Shown in pieces: positions 1 to 9,283 of a stretch of DNA of 64,000 nucleotides. Below the pieces are notes generated by a model that did not search any database, was not told the origin of the DNA, and saw nothing but the letters and a program-made list of their open reading frames with translations. Each line of letters begins with the position of its first letter. Position 1 is the stretch's first letter. Both the position numbers and the translations under genes were made by a program. Source of the stretch: Litorimonas sp051251645 (GTDB lineage: Bacteria > Pseudomonadota > Alphaproteobacteria > Caulobacterales > Maricaulaceae). Location: the NCBI GenBank assembly GCA_051251645.1, contig JBPOEY010000002.1, positions 620,001 through 684,000 of the forward strand. Direction: 5' to 3'.

Positions 1-2
1 AA

Positions 3-743
3 GACTCGCTGTCGGGCGTCGTGCGCCTGTCGGCAACGGAAGGGATTGGGACGGCGTGGTTGCCCGGTGTGATGCAACGGTTCCGCTCTGAACATCCGGA
101 TGTCCTAGTTGATATTGGGATTTCGTTTGAAAGCCATAACCTCGCCCAGCGTGAAGCTGATATTGCGCTGCGTTGGAAGAACCCAGGTGAACAAAATTCA
201 CTGATTGGTCGTAAGGTCGCGAATGTCGGTTTCGGTATGTTCGCCAGTCCAGAGTATCTGGCGCTGGCAGGGGCGCCAAATACATTGGATGATTTATCAA
301 ACCATGACGGGGTTGTTGCGACGATCATGGACGGCAAAATTCTTTGGATCAATGACCCAGACACGGATGAGCCGATCCATTTGCCGGGTCGCATCACGTT
401 TAAATCGAATTCGATCTGGGCGTTTTATGAGGGTCTGGAACAGGGGTATGGAATTGGCATGTTGCCGCTCTGTGGGGCGGATAGTCGGGGCTGTCATCTA
501 AGCCGGATCATGACGGAGATGGAGTATAAAGAAGACCTCTATCTTGTCGCGCACCAAGATTTGAAACGCTCAGCGCGTATTCGGGCCGTGTTTGATTATC
601 TGGTCGAAGCCTTTCGTCAGGACAGTGCGTTTTTCGAGGGAGGTGGAGAAAGCGTCTTTTCCCCGGGTCGTTTCGATATTGCGCCGCCCTCAGCCTGTCG
701 TGAAGAGCGGCCGCATAACCATCTGACTGTGGCGGCTGAGTAG
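3..743 (+). CDS. LysR-family transcriptional regulator, C-terminal part (5' end outside window)
   Basis: The frame is open from base 3 and reads LSGVVRLSATEG, the usual junction into the LysR substrate-binding domain, so the HTH half lies before the window. The GTG at 21 is an internal codon and not the start. The visible part is the effector-binding domain, with a YGIGMLPL stretch typical of the second lobe. The C-terminal 40 residues beyond the domain are not recognisable. The regulated gene and the ligand cannot be inferred. A methyltransferase gene follows after about 50 bases on the same strand, but a functional link is not evident. Confidence 0.85.
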   Translation, partial: DSLSGVVRLSATEGIGTAWLPGVMQRFRSEHPDVLVDIGISFESHNLAQREADIALRWKNPGEQNSLIGRKVANVGFGMFASPEYLALAGAPNTLDDLSNHDGVVATIMDGKILWINDPDTDEPIHLPGRITFKSNSIWAFYEGLEQGYGIGMLPLCGADSRGCHLSRIMTEMEYKEDLYLVAHQDLKRSARIRAVFDYLVEAFRQDSAFFEGGGESVFSPGRFDIAPPSACREERPHNHLTVAAE

Positions 744-793
744 TGGGCCGGATTAAAGGTCGACGTGCGCGATTCGGACGCTAAATCCCGCGC

Positions 794-1609
794 ATGACTG
801 GATTTTCCTGCCCGCTTTGTGAAGCAACAGATTTTAGCGTTTTAGAGAGCCAAGCGGATTGGCTGCGTAGGGCAGAAACATCTGACGACGAACGTAAATT
901 GATTGGCGCCATCGTTGCGCGCGACCCCTCGCTCGCTTTTGACGCCATTGTTCGCTGCGCGGGCTGTGGGCTTGCCACGGTGCAGCGCCCGCCAACACCA
1001 GACGCGTTGAATGGGTTTTATTCGGCCTATTATGCGTCGGCCAGCTACGGCACGAAGCGCGATAAGAAGATTAAACGTGCTGCCAAACGCGTGCGACGTC
1101 TGTCACGCGATATTAAAAGCCCGTCTGGCCAAAGACGCTTCCTCGATGTTGGTTCTAATCTCGGCTACGCGGTCGAAGGCGCGCGGCTGCAAGGCTTTGA
1201 CGCAACAGGGATCGAAATTGACGGGTCTGCCGTGGCGCAGGCCCAAGCAGATTTTCCCAAGAACACATATATTGAGACGACGGTTGAGGCCTTTGCCGCG
1301 CAAGGAGCGCAATTTGACTTGGTCTATTGTTCGGAAGTGATTGAACATGCGATTGACATTCGAGGCTTTGCGCGGGCCCTCATGGATTTGGTTGCGCCGG
1401 GGGGGGTGTTGTTTGTGACGACGCCCGCTGACCGTCACCGCACGACACCAAAACCGCTGGTAAGTTGGGTGCAGGTTAAACCGCCGGAGCATTTGCACTG
1501 GTTTGCAAAAGACCATTTGCTGACCCTCTTTGATCGCCCAGAGTTTACGCCGCGCTTTCAGTTTAATCCCAAGCCGGGGCATAAAATGCGGCTGATCCGC
1601 GCTCTTTGA
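794..1609 (+). CDS. Class I SAM-dependent methyltransferase with N-terminal Cys pairs
   Basis: A 271-residue cytoplasmic protein. Motif I of a Rossmann methyltransferase is seen as FLDVGSNLGY, followed by an acidic residue at the end of strand 2 (GIEID) and a VYCSEVIEH segment, so SAM binding is likely. The N-terminus has two CxxC pairs (CPLC near residue 8 and CAGC near residue 56) that look like a zinc ribbon. That layout is common in Methyltransf_23-type proteins that modify glycans or small molecules. The substrate is unknown. It sits 69 bases before ubiE on the same strand but belongs to a different methyltransferase subfamily. Confidence 0.8.
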   Translation: MTGFSCPLCEATDFSVLESQADWLRRAETSDDERKLIGAIVARDPSLAFDAIVRCAGCGLATVQRPPTPDALNGFYSAYYASASYGTKRDKKIKRAAKRVRRLSRDIKSPSGQRRFLDVGSNLGYAVEGARLQGFDATGIEIDGSAVAQAQADFPKNTYIETTVEAFAAQGAQFDLVYCSEVIEHAIDIRGFARALMDLVAPGGVLFVTTPADRHRTTPKPLVSWVQVKPPEHLHWFAKDHLLTLFDRPEFTPRFQFNPKPGHKMRLIRAL

Positions 1610-1678
1610 TCGCGCGTGTCTTGTTCGCCGTAATGCCGCCTTGGCTTGCTTGCGCGCGGCGCTTATAGCCGCTGCGAT

Positions 1679-2464
1679 ATGAGCGCCTCATCCAAGATAC
1701 AAAAAAACACGATCGATTTCGGGTTCGAAACGGTTCGGACCGAGGAGAAACAAGGTCGCGTTAAGCAGGTGTTTGACTCCGTCGCGCGCGATTACGACCG
1801 TATGAACGACGCGATGAGTGTCGGTCTGCACCGTGTCTGGAAAGATATGGCGATCACCACCCTTAACCCACAGCCGGGCGAACGTTTACTCGACGTCGCG
1901 GGGGGTACGGGTGATATTGCGCGGTGCTTTATTAAGGCGGCTGAGGTGGTTCGCGACCGTCGGGGCGGTGACAGTTCTAGCGCGGTCATTCTTGATATTA
2001 ATGACGAAATGCTATTGGCTGGGATTGATCCGAAAAAAGATGCCGGGATGGACCTCACGCGCGTCTGCGCCAATGCACAAGTGCTGCCGTTTGATGATGC
2101 GCAATTCGATGCGGTCACAATCGCCTACGGCATTCGCAATGTCACGGACCGCCTTGTGGCCATGCAGGAATTTCACCGCGTGCTGAAGCCCGGCGGACGG
2201 TTGGGGGTTTTGGAGTTTTCGACCCCGCCAGAGCCGATGATCCGGAAATTCTACGATGCTTATTCTTTCGCCGTGATCCCGCGTCTAGGCCAAGCGATTG
2301 CGGGCGACCGAGATAGCTATCAATATCTTGTCGAAAGCATTCGCAAATTCCCGAAACAAGCCCAATTTGCGGCCCTGATCGAACAGGCAGGCTTCGCCAA
2401 GGTCGGCTGGACGGATTACAGCGCTGGCGTCACCGCCTTTCATACAGGATGGAAAATAACGTGA
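1679..2464 (+). CDS. ubiE: Ubiquinone/menaquinone biosynthesis C-methyltransferase UbiE
   Basis: This enzyme C-methylates the benzoquinol (or naphthoquinol) ring during ubiquinone or menaquinone synthesis, using SAM at the inner membrane face. The N-terminal VFDSVARDYDRMND block, LLDVAGGTGDIA (motif I), YGIRNVTD and LKPGGRLGVLEFS are hallmark UbiE sequences. The start is placed at ATG 1679 because UbiE proteins begin close to the FGFETV segment; the frame is open further upstream but without family similarity. About 261 residues, normal for the family. Its stop overlaps the start of the following yciB gene, so the two are probably co-transcribed. Confidence 0.95.
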   Translation: MSASSKIQKNTIDFGFETVRTEEKQGRVKQVFDSVARDYDRMNDAMSVGLHRVWKDMAITTLNPQPGERLLDVAGGTGDIARCFIKAAEVVRDRRGGDSSSAVILDINDEMLLAGIDPKKDAGMDLTRVCANAQVLPFDDAQFDAVTIAYGIRNVTDRLVAMQEFHRVLKPGGRLGVLEFSTPPEPMIRKFYDAYSFAVIPRLGQAIAGDRDSYQYLVESIRKFPKQAQFAALIEQAGFAKVGWTDYSAGVTAFHTGWKIT

Positions 2465-3114
2465 GCCCAAAGCTGGAAAAAGAAGAGCTGGAAAAGACCG
2501 TCGATCTCGTCGAAGCGGCGAGCCCTGCGGCGCCGAAGCCGAATAGCTTTTGGCTCGACTTCGGGCCTCTTTTGGTGTTCTTCATTAGCTTTCACTGGAT
2601 TAAACGCTCTAATCCCGACGATGCAATGTTAATCGCGGCAGGAATTTTTGCTGTGGCAGCCGTGATTGCTCTCGCGATTGGTTGGATCAAACATCGAAAA
2701 CTATCGGGCATGTTGATGCTTTCAACGGCTATCATTGTTGTCACGGCGGGTTTGGCTCTCGCCTCTGACAATAAGATTATCTTCTATATGAAGCCGACCA
2801 TCGTGAATGCCCTCTTCGGGATTGCAGCGATTGGGGGTGTCGTTTTGAACCGGAATATTATCCGGTTGATGATTGGTGATGCATTTAAACTACCGGACCC
2901 CGTGTGGAATACGCTCGCGATCCGGTGGGGCCTGTTCTTTTTTGCCATGGCGGCGTTAAATGAAGTGATCTGGCGCACCCAGTCTGAGGGTTTTTGGGTC
3001 AATTTTAAGGTCTTTGGCTTTATGCCCATCACGATCCTTTTCACCTTAACGCAAATCCCGCTGATCAATCGTCACGGCGGTTTGGCGGGGCTGGATAAAT
3101 CGTCTGACAGTTAA
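2461..3114 (+). CDS. yciB: YciB/IspZ-type inner-membrane septation protein
   Basis: A small polytopic membrane protein of the YciB (IspZ, septation protein A) family, which affects cell envelope synthesis and division. About five hydrophobic segments are visible, with family sequences FGPLLVFF near the N-terminus, KPTIVNALFG in the middle and LNEVIWR near the C-terminus. The GTG start at 2461 overlaps the ubiE stop as GTGA and has AGGATGG about nine bases upstream. The alternative ATG at 2449 lacks a properly spaced ribosome site. Coupling to ubiE is therefore likely. A roughly 30-residue hydrophilic N-terminal extension precedes the first membrane segment. Confidence 0.88.
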   Translation: MSPKLEKEELEKTVDLVEAASPAAPKPNSFWLDFGPLLVFFISFHWIKRSNPDDAMLIAAGIFAVAAVIALAIGWIKHRKLSGMLMLSTAIIVVTAGLALASDNKIIFYMKPTIVNALFGIAAIGGVVLNRNIIRLMIGDAFKLPDPVWNTLAIRWGLFFFAMAALNEVIWRTQSEGFWVNFKVFGFMPITILFTLTQIPLINRHGGLAGLDKSSDS

Positions 3115-3253
3115 GACTAATCGCCTGTTAACCCTAATAAGGGGCGAGGCTGGACCGGGGACTCTGGATTGTTACCAACCGCGTGATCGGTTGCGTTGAT
3201 CGAATCACCTCGGGTGGCCTCCATGAATAAGGGCGGGCAGAAAGTCTATTGTC

Positions 3254-3556
3254 ATGCAGATCAGGTTTCTGCGCGTTGCGCGGGCAATTGCGCGCCTTGA
3301 CCCGGATAAAGATTATCCGCGCGCGAGTTCTGTGGACGCAACATATTTGCATCAATTGGGCGCGGCACAGCAACATGGGATGTTTGAGCCCTTTAGCGAT
3401 GAGGCGCGTGAGTTGAATGACTGGCTGATGTCAGTCCGGGCGGGGCGTGCGCTCTGTCGCGAAGTCTGGGGCGCCTTCATGTTAAGCGACCCTAAGCATG
3501 AACCTCTCAGCCCTCCGGCAAAAGGCACTGGCACGCAAAACGTCGCTAAGCCGTAG
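3254..3556 (+). CDS. Small hypothetical protein
   Basis: A 100-residue soluble-looking protein that I do not recognise. Codon choice (GCG, CGC, GAT-rich) resembles its neighbours, which supports a real gene. There is no signal peptide and no membrane segment. The middle part is rich in Ala, Glu and Arg and may be helical; the last 20 residues are Pro/Gly-rich and probably disordered. It lies alone between yciB and acnA, with 139 bases upstream and 98 downstream, and no strong ribosome site is visible. Confidence 0.55.
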   Translation: MQIRFLRVARAIARLDPDKDYPRASSVDATYLHQLGAAQQHGMFEPFSDEARELNDWLMSVRAGRALCREVWGAFMLSDPKHEPLSPPAKGTGTQNVAKP

Positions 3557-3654
3557 AAAACCACGCCTAAATCCCGGGTTAATCCATTGAAAATGTGCGC
3601 GTGCTTGCTATAAGCTTGCGCAACACTTCTAATATTTTATTTCGAGGATTTTAC

Positions 3655-6345
3655 ATGGCGTCTTTGGACAGTTTTAGCTGTGAGCGTGAGCTCACCGTCG
3701 GCTCAAAAACATATACATATTTCGATTTGACCGTCGCGGAAGCGAACGGCTTGACCGGGATCTCGAAATTACCGCGCTCACTTAAGGTGCTGTTGGAAAA
3801 CCTGCTGCGTCACGAAGATGGAAAAACGGTCAAAAAGGCCGATATTCAAGCGATGGCGGGTTGGCTCGCTGAGCGTCGCTCCTCCCATGAAATTGCCTAC
3901 CGCCCGGCCCGCGTGTTGATGCAGGATTTCACCGGTGTTCCCGCCGTGGTCGATCTGGCCGCGATGCGCGATGCGATGCAAGCTTTTGGGGCCAACCCGG
4001 AAAAAATTAACCCGCTCGTCCCGGTTGATCTTGTCATCGATCACTCCGTTATGGTCGATTATTTCGGCACAGAAGATAGCTACGAAAAAAACGTCGCGCG
4101 CGAATATGAACGCAATGGCGAACGGTATGACTTCCTAAAATGGGGCCAGACGGCGTTTGATAATTTTGCGGTTGTGCCGCCCGGCACAGGTATTTGTCAC
4201 CAAGTGAACCTTGAAAACCTCGCCCAGACCGTCTGGACGAAAGAAGAAAACGGCAAAACTTACGCCTATCCAGATACGCTTGTCGGGACAGATTCCCACA
4301 CGACGATGATCAATGGTCTCGGTGTTCTCGGGTGGGGTGTTGGCGGGATTGAAGCCGAAGCCGCGATGCTCGGACAGCCTGTCTCCATGTTGATCCCTGA
4401 AGTTGTTGGCTTTGAGCTAACGGGTAAGCTTCCAGAAGGCGCGACCGCGACAGACTTGGTTCTGCGTGTCGTTGAAATGCTGCGCGAAAAAGGTGTCGTC
4501 GGTAAATTTGTCGAGTTTTTCGGTGAGGGCCTCAATAATTTGGCGCTCGAAGATTGTGCGACGCTCGCCAATATGGCGCCGGAATATGGTGCGACGTGTG
4601 GGTTCTTCCCTGTCGCCAATGATACGCTGCGTTATCTGACAGCAACAGGCCGCGACGAAGATCGCGTCGCCTTGGTCGAAGCTTACACTAAGGCACAAGG
4701 CCTCTTCCTCACAGATGACGTCCCGTCCTTCACAGATTCGATGCATCTGGACATGAAGTCGGTCAACCCGTCTTTGTCCGGACCCAAACGTCCGCAAGAT
4801 CGGTTTGACCTCAAGGGCTCTGCGAAAACGTTCAAAAAGATCATGACCAAGGATTTCGATAAGGCGGGTGACGCGACGAACCCGACCGCTGTCGAAGGTC
4901 ACGCTTATACGCTTGATCATGGCCACGTCATGATCGCGGCGATTACCTCTTGCACCAACACGTCCAACCCCTCCGTTATGATGGCGGCGGGTCTTGTGGC
5001 AAAGAAGGCCAATGAAGCGGGCCTGATGTCCAAGCCTTGGGTTAAGACCTCAACAGCCCCCGGCTCACAGGTTGTCGGTCAATATCTCGAACGCTCTGGC
5101 CTGCAAGATGAGCTCGACAAAATTGGCTTTGACGTCGTCGGCTACGGTTGCACAACGTGCATCGGGAATTCTGGCCCGCTCGCGCCAAGTTTTGTCAAAG
5201 CCATCGCAGACGGCGATCTCGTGTCCTGTTCCGTTCTGTCAGGGAACCGCAACTTTGAAGGCCGGATCGGTCCGGACTTGAAAGCTAACTTCCTCGCGTC
5301 ACCGCCACTGGTCGTCGCTTATGCTCTCGCCGGCACGATGCATCATGATTTTGATAATGATCCGCTGGGCCAAGACAAAAATGGCAAGGATGTTTATCTG
5401 CGCGATCTCTGGCCGACCAGTCACGAAATTGCCGAAGCCGTCCGCGGTTCCGTCACGCGAGATCTGTTCGTGTCTGAATATGCCAATGTCTTTGAAGGCG
5501 ATGCGCGTTGGGCCGATATTAAAGTCGAAGGCGGCCAAGTTTATAATTGGAATCCGGCCTCGACCTATGTGCGCAACCCGCCTTATTTCGAAGGGATGGG
5601 CATCGACCCTGATCCGATTCGCGATGTGAAAGACGCCAACATCTTGGCTTTGCTCGGTGATTCGATCACGACGGATCACATTAGCCCGGCGGGCTCCATT
5701 GCGTATGAAGGCCCTGCGGGTCGTTATCTGCAGGACCGCCAAGTGCCTCGCAATGAGTTTAACAGCTATGGCTCGCGCCGCGGTAATCACGAAGTCATGA
5801 TGCGCGGCACATTTGCCAACATCCGGATTAAAAACCTGATGGCCCCCGGCACAATGGGCGGCGTGACCAAATATATCCCAACAGGCGAAGTGATGAGCAT
5901 ATTTGATGCGGCGCAGCACTATAAAGCTGAAGGGCGCGACCTCGTGGTCTTCGCCGGCTCGCTTTACGGCAATGGCTCATCACGGGATTGGGCGGCCAAA
6001 GGCACAATCCTGCTCGGTGTGCGTGCTGTAATCGCGGAATCGTTTGAACGGATTCACCGCTCCAACCTGATTGGGATGGGTGTGTTGCCGCTGGAATTCC
6101 AAGACGGCAATAGCTGGGGCGCGCTTGGCTTGACGGGCGACGAGAGGGTCTCGATTGGGGATATCGATAATATTCGTCCGCTCGACGATATCGACGTTCA
6201 CGTGACAATGGGTGATGGCACGAAGAAGACATTCAAAGCCAAGATCCGGATTGATACGGAAAATGAGCTAGAATATTACAATAATGGCGGTATCCTGCAC
6301 TATGTGCTGCGTAATCTCGCCAAAGAGGATCGCGCCGCGGCGTAA
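3655..6345 (+). CDS. acnA: Aconitate hydratase A
   Basis: Aconitase interconverts citrate and isocitrate in the TCA cycle through a [4Fe-4S] cluster. The three cluster ligands are visible: Cys433 in SCTNTSNPS and Cys499/Cys502 in GCTTCIGNSG, close to the Escherichia coli AcnA numbering. The C-terminal swivel domain carries GDSITTDHISPAG and YGNGSSRDWAAKG. The ATG at 3655 is chosen because it follows CGAGGA at good spacing and gives the usual family N-terminus (SFSCERELTVG); the frame extends 20 codons upstream without similarity. Length 896 residues. A terminator follows within 25 bases, so the gene is probably monocistronic. Confidence 0.97.
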   Translation: MASLDSFSCERELTVGSKTYTYFDLTVAEANGLTGISKLPRSLKVLLENLLRHEDGKTVKKADIQAMAGWLAERRSSHEIAYRPARVLMQDFTGVPAVVDLAAMRDAMQAFGANPEKINPLVPVDLVIDHSVMVDYFGTEDSYEKNVAREYERNGERYDFLKWGQTAFDNFAVVPPGTGICHQVNLENLAQTVWTKEENGKTYAYPDTLVGTDSHTTMINGLGVLGWGVGGIEAEAAMLGQPVSMLIPEVVGFELTGKLPEGATATDLVLRVVEMLREKGVVGKFVEFFGEGLNNLALEDCATLANMAPEYGATCGFFPVANDTLRYLTATGRDEDRVALVEAYTKAQGLFLTDDVPSFTDSMHLDMKSVNPSLSGPKRPQDRFDLKGSAKTFKKIMTKDFDKAGDATNPTAVEGHAYTLDHGHVMIAAITSCTNTSNPSVMMAAGLVAKKANEAGLMSKPWVKTSTAPGSQVVGQYLERSGLQDELDKIGFDVVGYGCTTCIGNSGPLAPSFVKAIADGDLVSCSVLSGNRNFEGRIGPDLKANFLASPPLVVAYALAGTMHHDFDNDPLGQDKNGKDVYLRDLWPTSHEIAEAVRGSVTRDLFVSEYANVFEGDARWADIKVEGGQVYNWNPASTYVRNPPYFEGMGIDPDPIRDVKDANILALLGDSITTDHISPAGSIAYEGPAGRYLQDRQVPRNEFNSYGSRRGNHEVMMRGTFANIRIKNLMAPGTMGGVTKYIPTGEVMSIFDAAQHYKAEGRDLVVFAGSLYGNGSSRDWAAKGTILLGVRAVIAESFERIHRSNLIGMGVLPLEFQDGNSWGALGLTGDERVSIGDIDNIRPLDDIDVHVTMGDGTKKTFKAKIRIDTENELEYYNNGGILHYVLRNLAKEDRAAA

Positions 6346-6366
6346 TCTCAAAGCTTTATCCAGTTC

Positions 6367-6395
6367 AAAAACCCCGTTTTGGCGGGGTTTTTTTT
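6367..6395 (+). terminator. Rho-independent terminator of acnA
   Basis: Arms AAAACCCCG and CGGGGTTTT surround a short loop and are followed by a run of T on the + strand, 22 bases after the acnA stop. Confidence 0.9.
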
Positions 6396-6480
6396 ATGGC
6401 GATTTAGTCCATTCTAGGGGTTTGGGGCGTCTTCACGAGAGCACTGTATAGTTTTGCATATTATTCGCATTCGCTATTGT

Positions 6481-6501
6481 TATTGAGAATAGTTCTCATT
6501 A
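6481..6501. promoter_or_regulatory. Fur-like operator palindrome
   Basis: TGAGAA-TAG-TTCTCA is a perfect 6-bp inverted repeat around three bases, extended by two more complementary pairs after one mismatch. It lies 35 bases before the TonB receptor start, where the promoter should be. The core resembles Fur-family boxes (GATAATGAGAAT type), so iron-dependent repression of the receptor is inferred. Which regulator (Fur, Mur or Irr) binds is not decided by the sequence. Confidence 0.6.
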
Positions 6502-6535
6502 AGGCCCGTTTGACTTTCTCAAACTGGACCTTCCG

Positions 6536-8653
6536 ATGCGTAAATCTACTCTCATTCTCACGACAATTTTATCCCCACTCGTCCTGATTGGAACGGCGCA
6601 GGGACAAAGCCCGTTTGACGATGAAATCATCGTCACCGGGCAATATCTCTCGATTGATAAGGTCAATGCGGTCAAGACGCCGACCCCGATTATTGACGTG
6701 CCGCAATCACTGACCATCATCACGGCGGACGATATTGCTAAGCAATCCTTTCTCAGCTTGGGCGATATTACGCGCTACACACCCGGCGTGAATATCAGCC
6801 AGGGCGAAGGTCACCGCGATGCGATCATTATTCGCGGCAATCAGACAACGGCCGATTTCTTCCAAGACGGTTTGCGCGACGATGTGCAATATTTCCGCCC
6901 GCTCTATAATCTACAGCAGGTTGAGATCCTACGCGGGGCGAATGCGTTGCTGTTTGGGCGCGGCGGTGTTGGCGGAATTGTTAATCGCGTAACCAAGACG
7001 CCAGACGCGGCGGGCCATTTTACGGATTTGACGGCCAGTCTCGATAGTTTTGGCGCCTATTACGGGGCGGTTGATCTCAACCAACCCATTAGCGACAGCG
7101 TCGGTCTGCGCGTCAATGGCTTCTATGAAGGCTTGAATAATCATCGTGATTTTGTCGATGGCGAGCGTTTCGGGATCAATCCAACCCTCTCATTTGCGAT
7201 CACGCCGCAAACGTCCGTCGATCTGTCCTATGAGTATTTGGATGATGATCGCGTCGTCGATCGTGGTGTGCCGTCGGTGGCCGTTGCGAACGGCCCCGAT
7301 GTGCCGCTGGAAGGCTTTGATACGACGTTCTTTGGGTCACCGGATCAGAACAATACGACATTGCAAGCGCATATTCTGCGGGCCCATGTAGATCACCGTT
7401 TTAACGAAACACTCCGGGGGAATGCGTCGGTTCAATATGCTGACTATGATAAAGCCTATCAGAACCTCTATGCGAGCGAGAGCGTAACCCTCACGAACGG
7501 CACCTTCACGCAGGTCGAATTGGACGGGTATAGCGACACCACGCAACGGGATAATTTCATCGCCCAAGCCAATCTGGTGGGTGAATTTGAAACGGGGTCA
7601 ATCGGTCATACGGTTTTAGTCGGCGCGGAATATGCTTCGCAACATTCCGACAATGCGCGGTTTGATAATGTATTTGCGCAAAATAATGATGATCAGTTGT
7701 TCATCCCTTTTACAGATGCGCTCAACATCCCAACCTTTGGTTTCACCTCGCCCGCCCGTGATCGGAAATCCAATGTCTATGTCTTCTCAGCCTATGCGCA
7801 AAACCAAATTGCTTTGACGGAACAATTTAAGCTGGTTCTGGGCGGACGTTTTGATAGTTTTGATATCGACGTCACCGATATTGCTGGCAATGCGCAATTC
7901 ACACGCACAGACGAAGAGATTACGCCGCGTCTGGGCGCGATCTACAAACCCGTGGAGAATATCTCGATCTACACAAGCTATAGCGAGACTTTCACCCCGC
8001 GTTCTGGCGATCAGTTTCTAACACTCGACCTCAATACATCCTCGACACGGCCACAATTTACGGAAAACCTCGAAGGCGGTGTGAAGTGGGACGTGCGCCC
8101 TGATCTGAGCCTGACGGCCGCGGTCTTCTCGCTCAACCGGGAAGGATTCACCTCGATCAATCCGAACGACCAGCAAGAATTGATTACGATTGATGGGTCT
8201 AAGGTACAGGGTATTGAGTTACAGATGATCGGTAATTTGACTGACCGTTGGTCGATCAATGCGGGCTATTCCTATATGGACGGCGAAGTTGAAGATCTGA
8301 GCGCGACAGGCACTGTAATTGGCACCGGGGGCTTGAACGGCAATGACCCGCGTCAAACGCCAGAGCATACACTGTCAGTTTGGAATAATTATCAACTCAG
8401 CGACGCCTTCGGCCTTGGTCTTGGAGCGACCTATCAAGACAGCTATTTTGTACGCGAAGATAATAGCGTCGAAGTCCCGGATTATGTCAGGTTTGACGCC
8501 GCTGCCTTCTACGATGTGTCCGATACGCTTCGCCTTCAGTTTAATGTCGAAAACCTATTCGATGCCAATTATTTCCCTGACGCGCATAGCAATGACAATA
8601 TCTCTGTGGGTGAGCCGCTTAATGTACGGGTCACGGTGCAGACGCGCTTTTAG
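6536..8653 (+). CDS. TonB-dependent siderophore receptor
   Basis: An outer-membrane gated channel of 705 residues that would import a ferric siderophore using TonB energy. A signal peptide of about 23 residues ends at AQG. Next comes a TonB-box-like DEIIVTG, then a plug domain with DVPQSLTIIT, IIIRGN, DGLRDDVQYFR and VEILRGANALLFGRGG, then a long beta-barrel ending in the terminal aromatic residue (VQTRF). The plug sequence fits the FhuA/FpvA-like siderophore class. A Fur-like palindrome sits just upstream. No siderophore synthesis, TonB or ABC transporter genes adjoin it, so it probably scavenges a xenosiderophore; that is an inference. Confidence 0.93.
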   Translation: MRKSTLILTTILSPLVLIGTAQGQSPFDDEIIVTGQYLSIDKVNAVKTPTPIIDVPQSLTIITADDIAKQSFLSLGDITRYTPGVNISQGEGHRDAIIIRGNQTTADFFQDGLRDDVQYFRPLYNLQQVEILRGANALLFGRGGVGGIVNRVTKTPDAAGHFTDLTASLDSFGAYYGAVDLNQPISDSVGLRVNGFYEGLNNHRDFVDGERFGINPTLSFAITPQTSVDLSYEYLDDDRVVDRGVPSVAVANGPDVPLEGFDTTFFGSPDQNNTTLQAHILRAHVDHRFNETLRGNASVQYADYDKAYQNLYASESVTLTNGTFTQVELDGYSDTTQRDNFIAQANLVGEFETGSIGHTVLVGAEYASQHSDNARFDNVFAQNNDDQLFIPFTDALNIPTFGFTSPARDRKSNVYVFSAYAQNQIALTEQFKLVLGGRFDSFDIDVTDIAGNAQFTRTDEEITPRLGAIYKPVENISIYTSYSETFTPRSGDQFLTLDLNTSSTRPQFTENLEGGVKWDVRPDLSLTAAVFSLNREGFTSINPNDQQELITIDGSKVQGIELQMIGNLTDRWSINAGYSYMDGEVEDLSATGTVIGTGGLNGNDPRQTPEHTLSVWNNYQLSDAFGLGLGATYQDSYFVREDNSVEVPDYVRFDAAAFYDVSDTLRLQFNVENLFDANYFPDAHSNDNISVGEPLNVRVTVQTRF

Positions 8654-8668
8654 CCCCATAGAAAACGA

Positions 8669-8697
8669 AAAAGCCCGCTATTTAGCGGGCTTTTTTT
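8669..8697. terminator. Rho-independent terminator, probably bidirectional
   Basis: AAGCCCGC and GCGGGCTT form an 8-bp stem around TATTTA, with an A run before it and a T run after it. It lies between the convergent TonB receptor and BLUF genes and can serve both. Confidence 0.9.
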
Positions 8698-8711
8698 GAG
8701 CTCTGAGAAAA

Positions 8712-9182
8712 TTAAGCGTCGGCGGGTTCTCTCGTCTCAGGCTCTTGCTTGTAGAGGTCATCCATAAACAGGGTGAAGATGCGGCGGCCTGCGCTCATAT
8801 CGTCGTCAAGTTCAGTTCCGAGTGAGCTGCGGTGGATCGCCCGCGTTAAGGTTGGCAAGAGACCTGTCGGAGTCGGCTCATAGGCCATTTTCCAGTCATC
8901 AAAGGCGCGTGCCGTAATGTCACCTTCATGGAGAATACGGACATTGGTGTGGCGCGGATCGTTTTGAATGGCGAAAAACAAATCCATAATGACGTCAGTC
9001 TCGCCTTCAATGATTTGGAGAAATTGTTTGTGATCATAGCAAAGGAGGCCGGTGACATTCCATTCGGCATTCTTTTTTCTCGCGTGCTCAAGAAGAGACC
9101 GGACCTCTTCCGCAGACAAAGGGACTGGCGTTTCACTGCTATAGACAATCTCAAGCAACATAGGTTTAGGGTCAGAGGTCAA
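8712..9182 (-). CDS. BLUF-domain blue-light sensor
   Basis: A short (156-residue) protein that is essentially one BLUF domain binding FAD as a blue-light chromophore. The photocycle residues are present: Tyr14, Asn42 (NVTGLL) and Gln56 (FLQIIEG), plus Trp97 and Met99 in DDWKMAYEP. The Tyr-Gln distance (42) and Gln-Trp distance (41) equal those in AppA. About 45 residues beyond the core could form the capping helices. There is no fused GGDEF, EAL or cyclase domain, so output must pass through a partner protein. A start at the second Met (residue 8) is possible. The neighbours give no obvious partner. Confidence 0.92.
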   Translation of the reverse strand: MTSDPKPMLLEIVYSSETPVPLSAEEVRSLLEHARKKNAEWNVTGLLCYDHKQFLQIIEGETDVIMDLFFAIQNDPRHTNVRILHEGDITARAFDDWKMAYEPTPTGLLPTLTRAIHRSSLGTELDDDMSAGRRIFTLFMDDLYKQEPETREPADA

Positions 9183-9283
9183 AATTTAGATCCAGAATAA
9201 AGCCACGAAGGTCAGCACCGTCATATGACTCATACGCAACAACGGCCAAACGGGTTTTGATTTCGGTCAAATTGCCGCGCGGC

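Noticed and set aside
5299..5919. Long antisense ORF inside acnA (206 codons)
   Set aside because: Mirror of a strongly conserved gene with high GC third positions; no family similarity or ribosome site.
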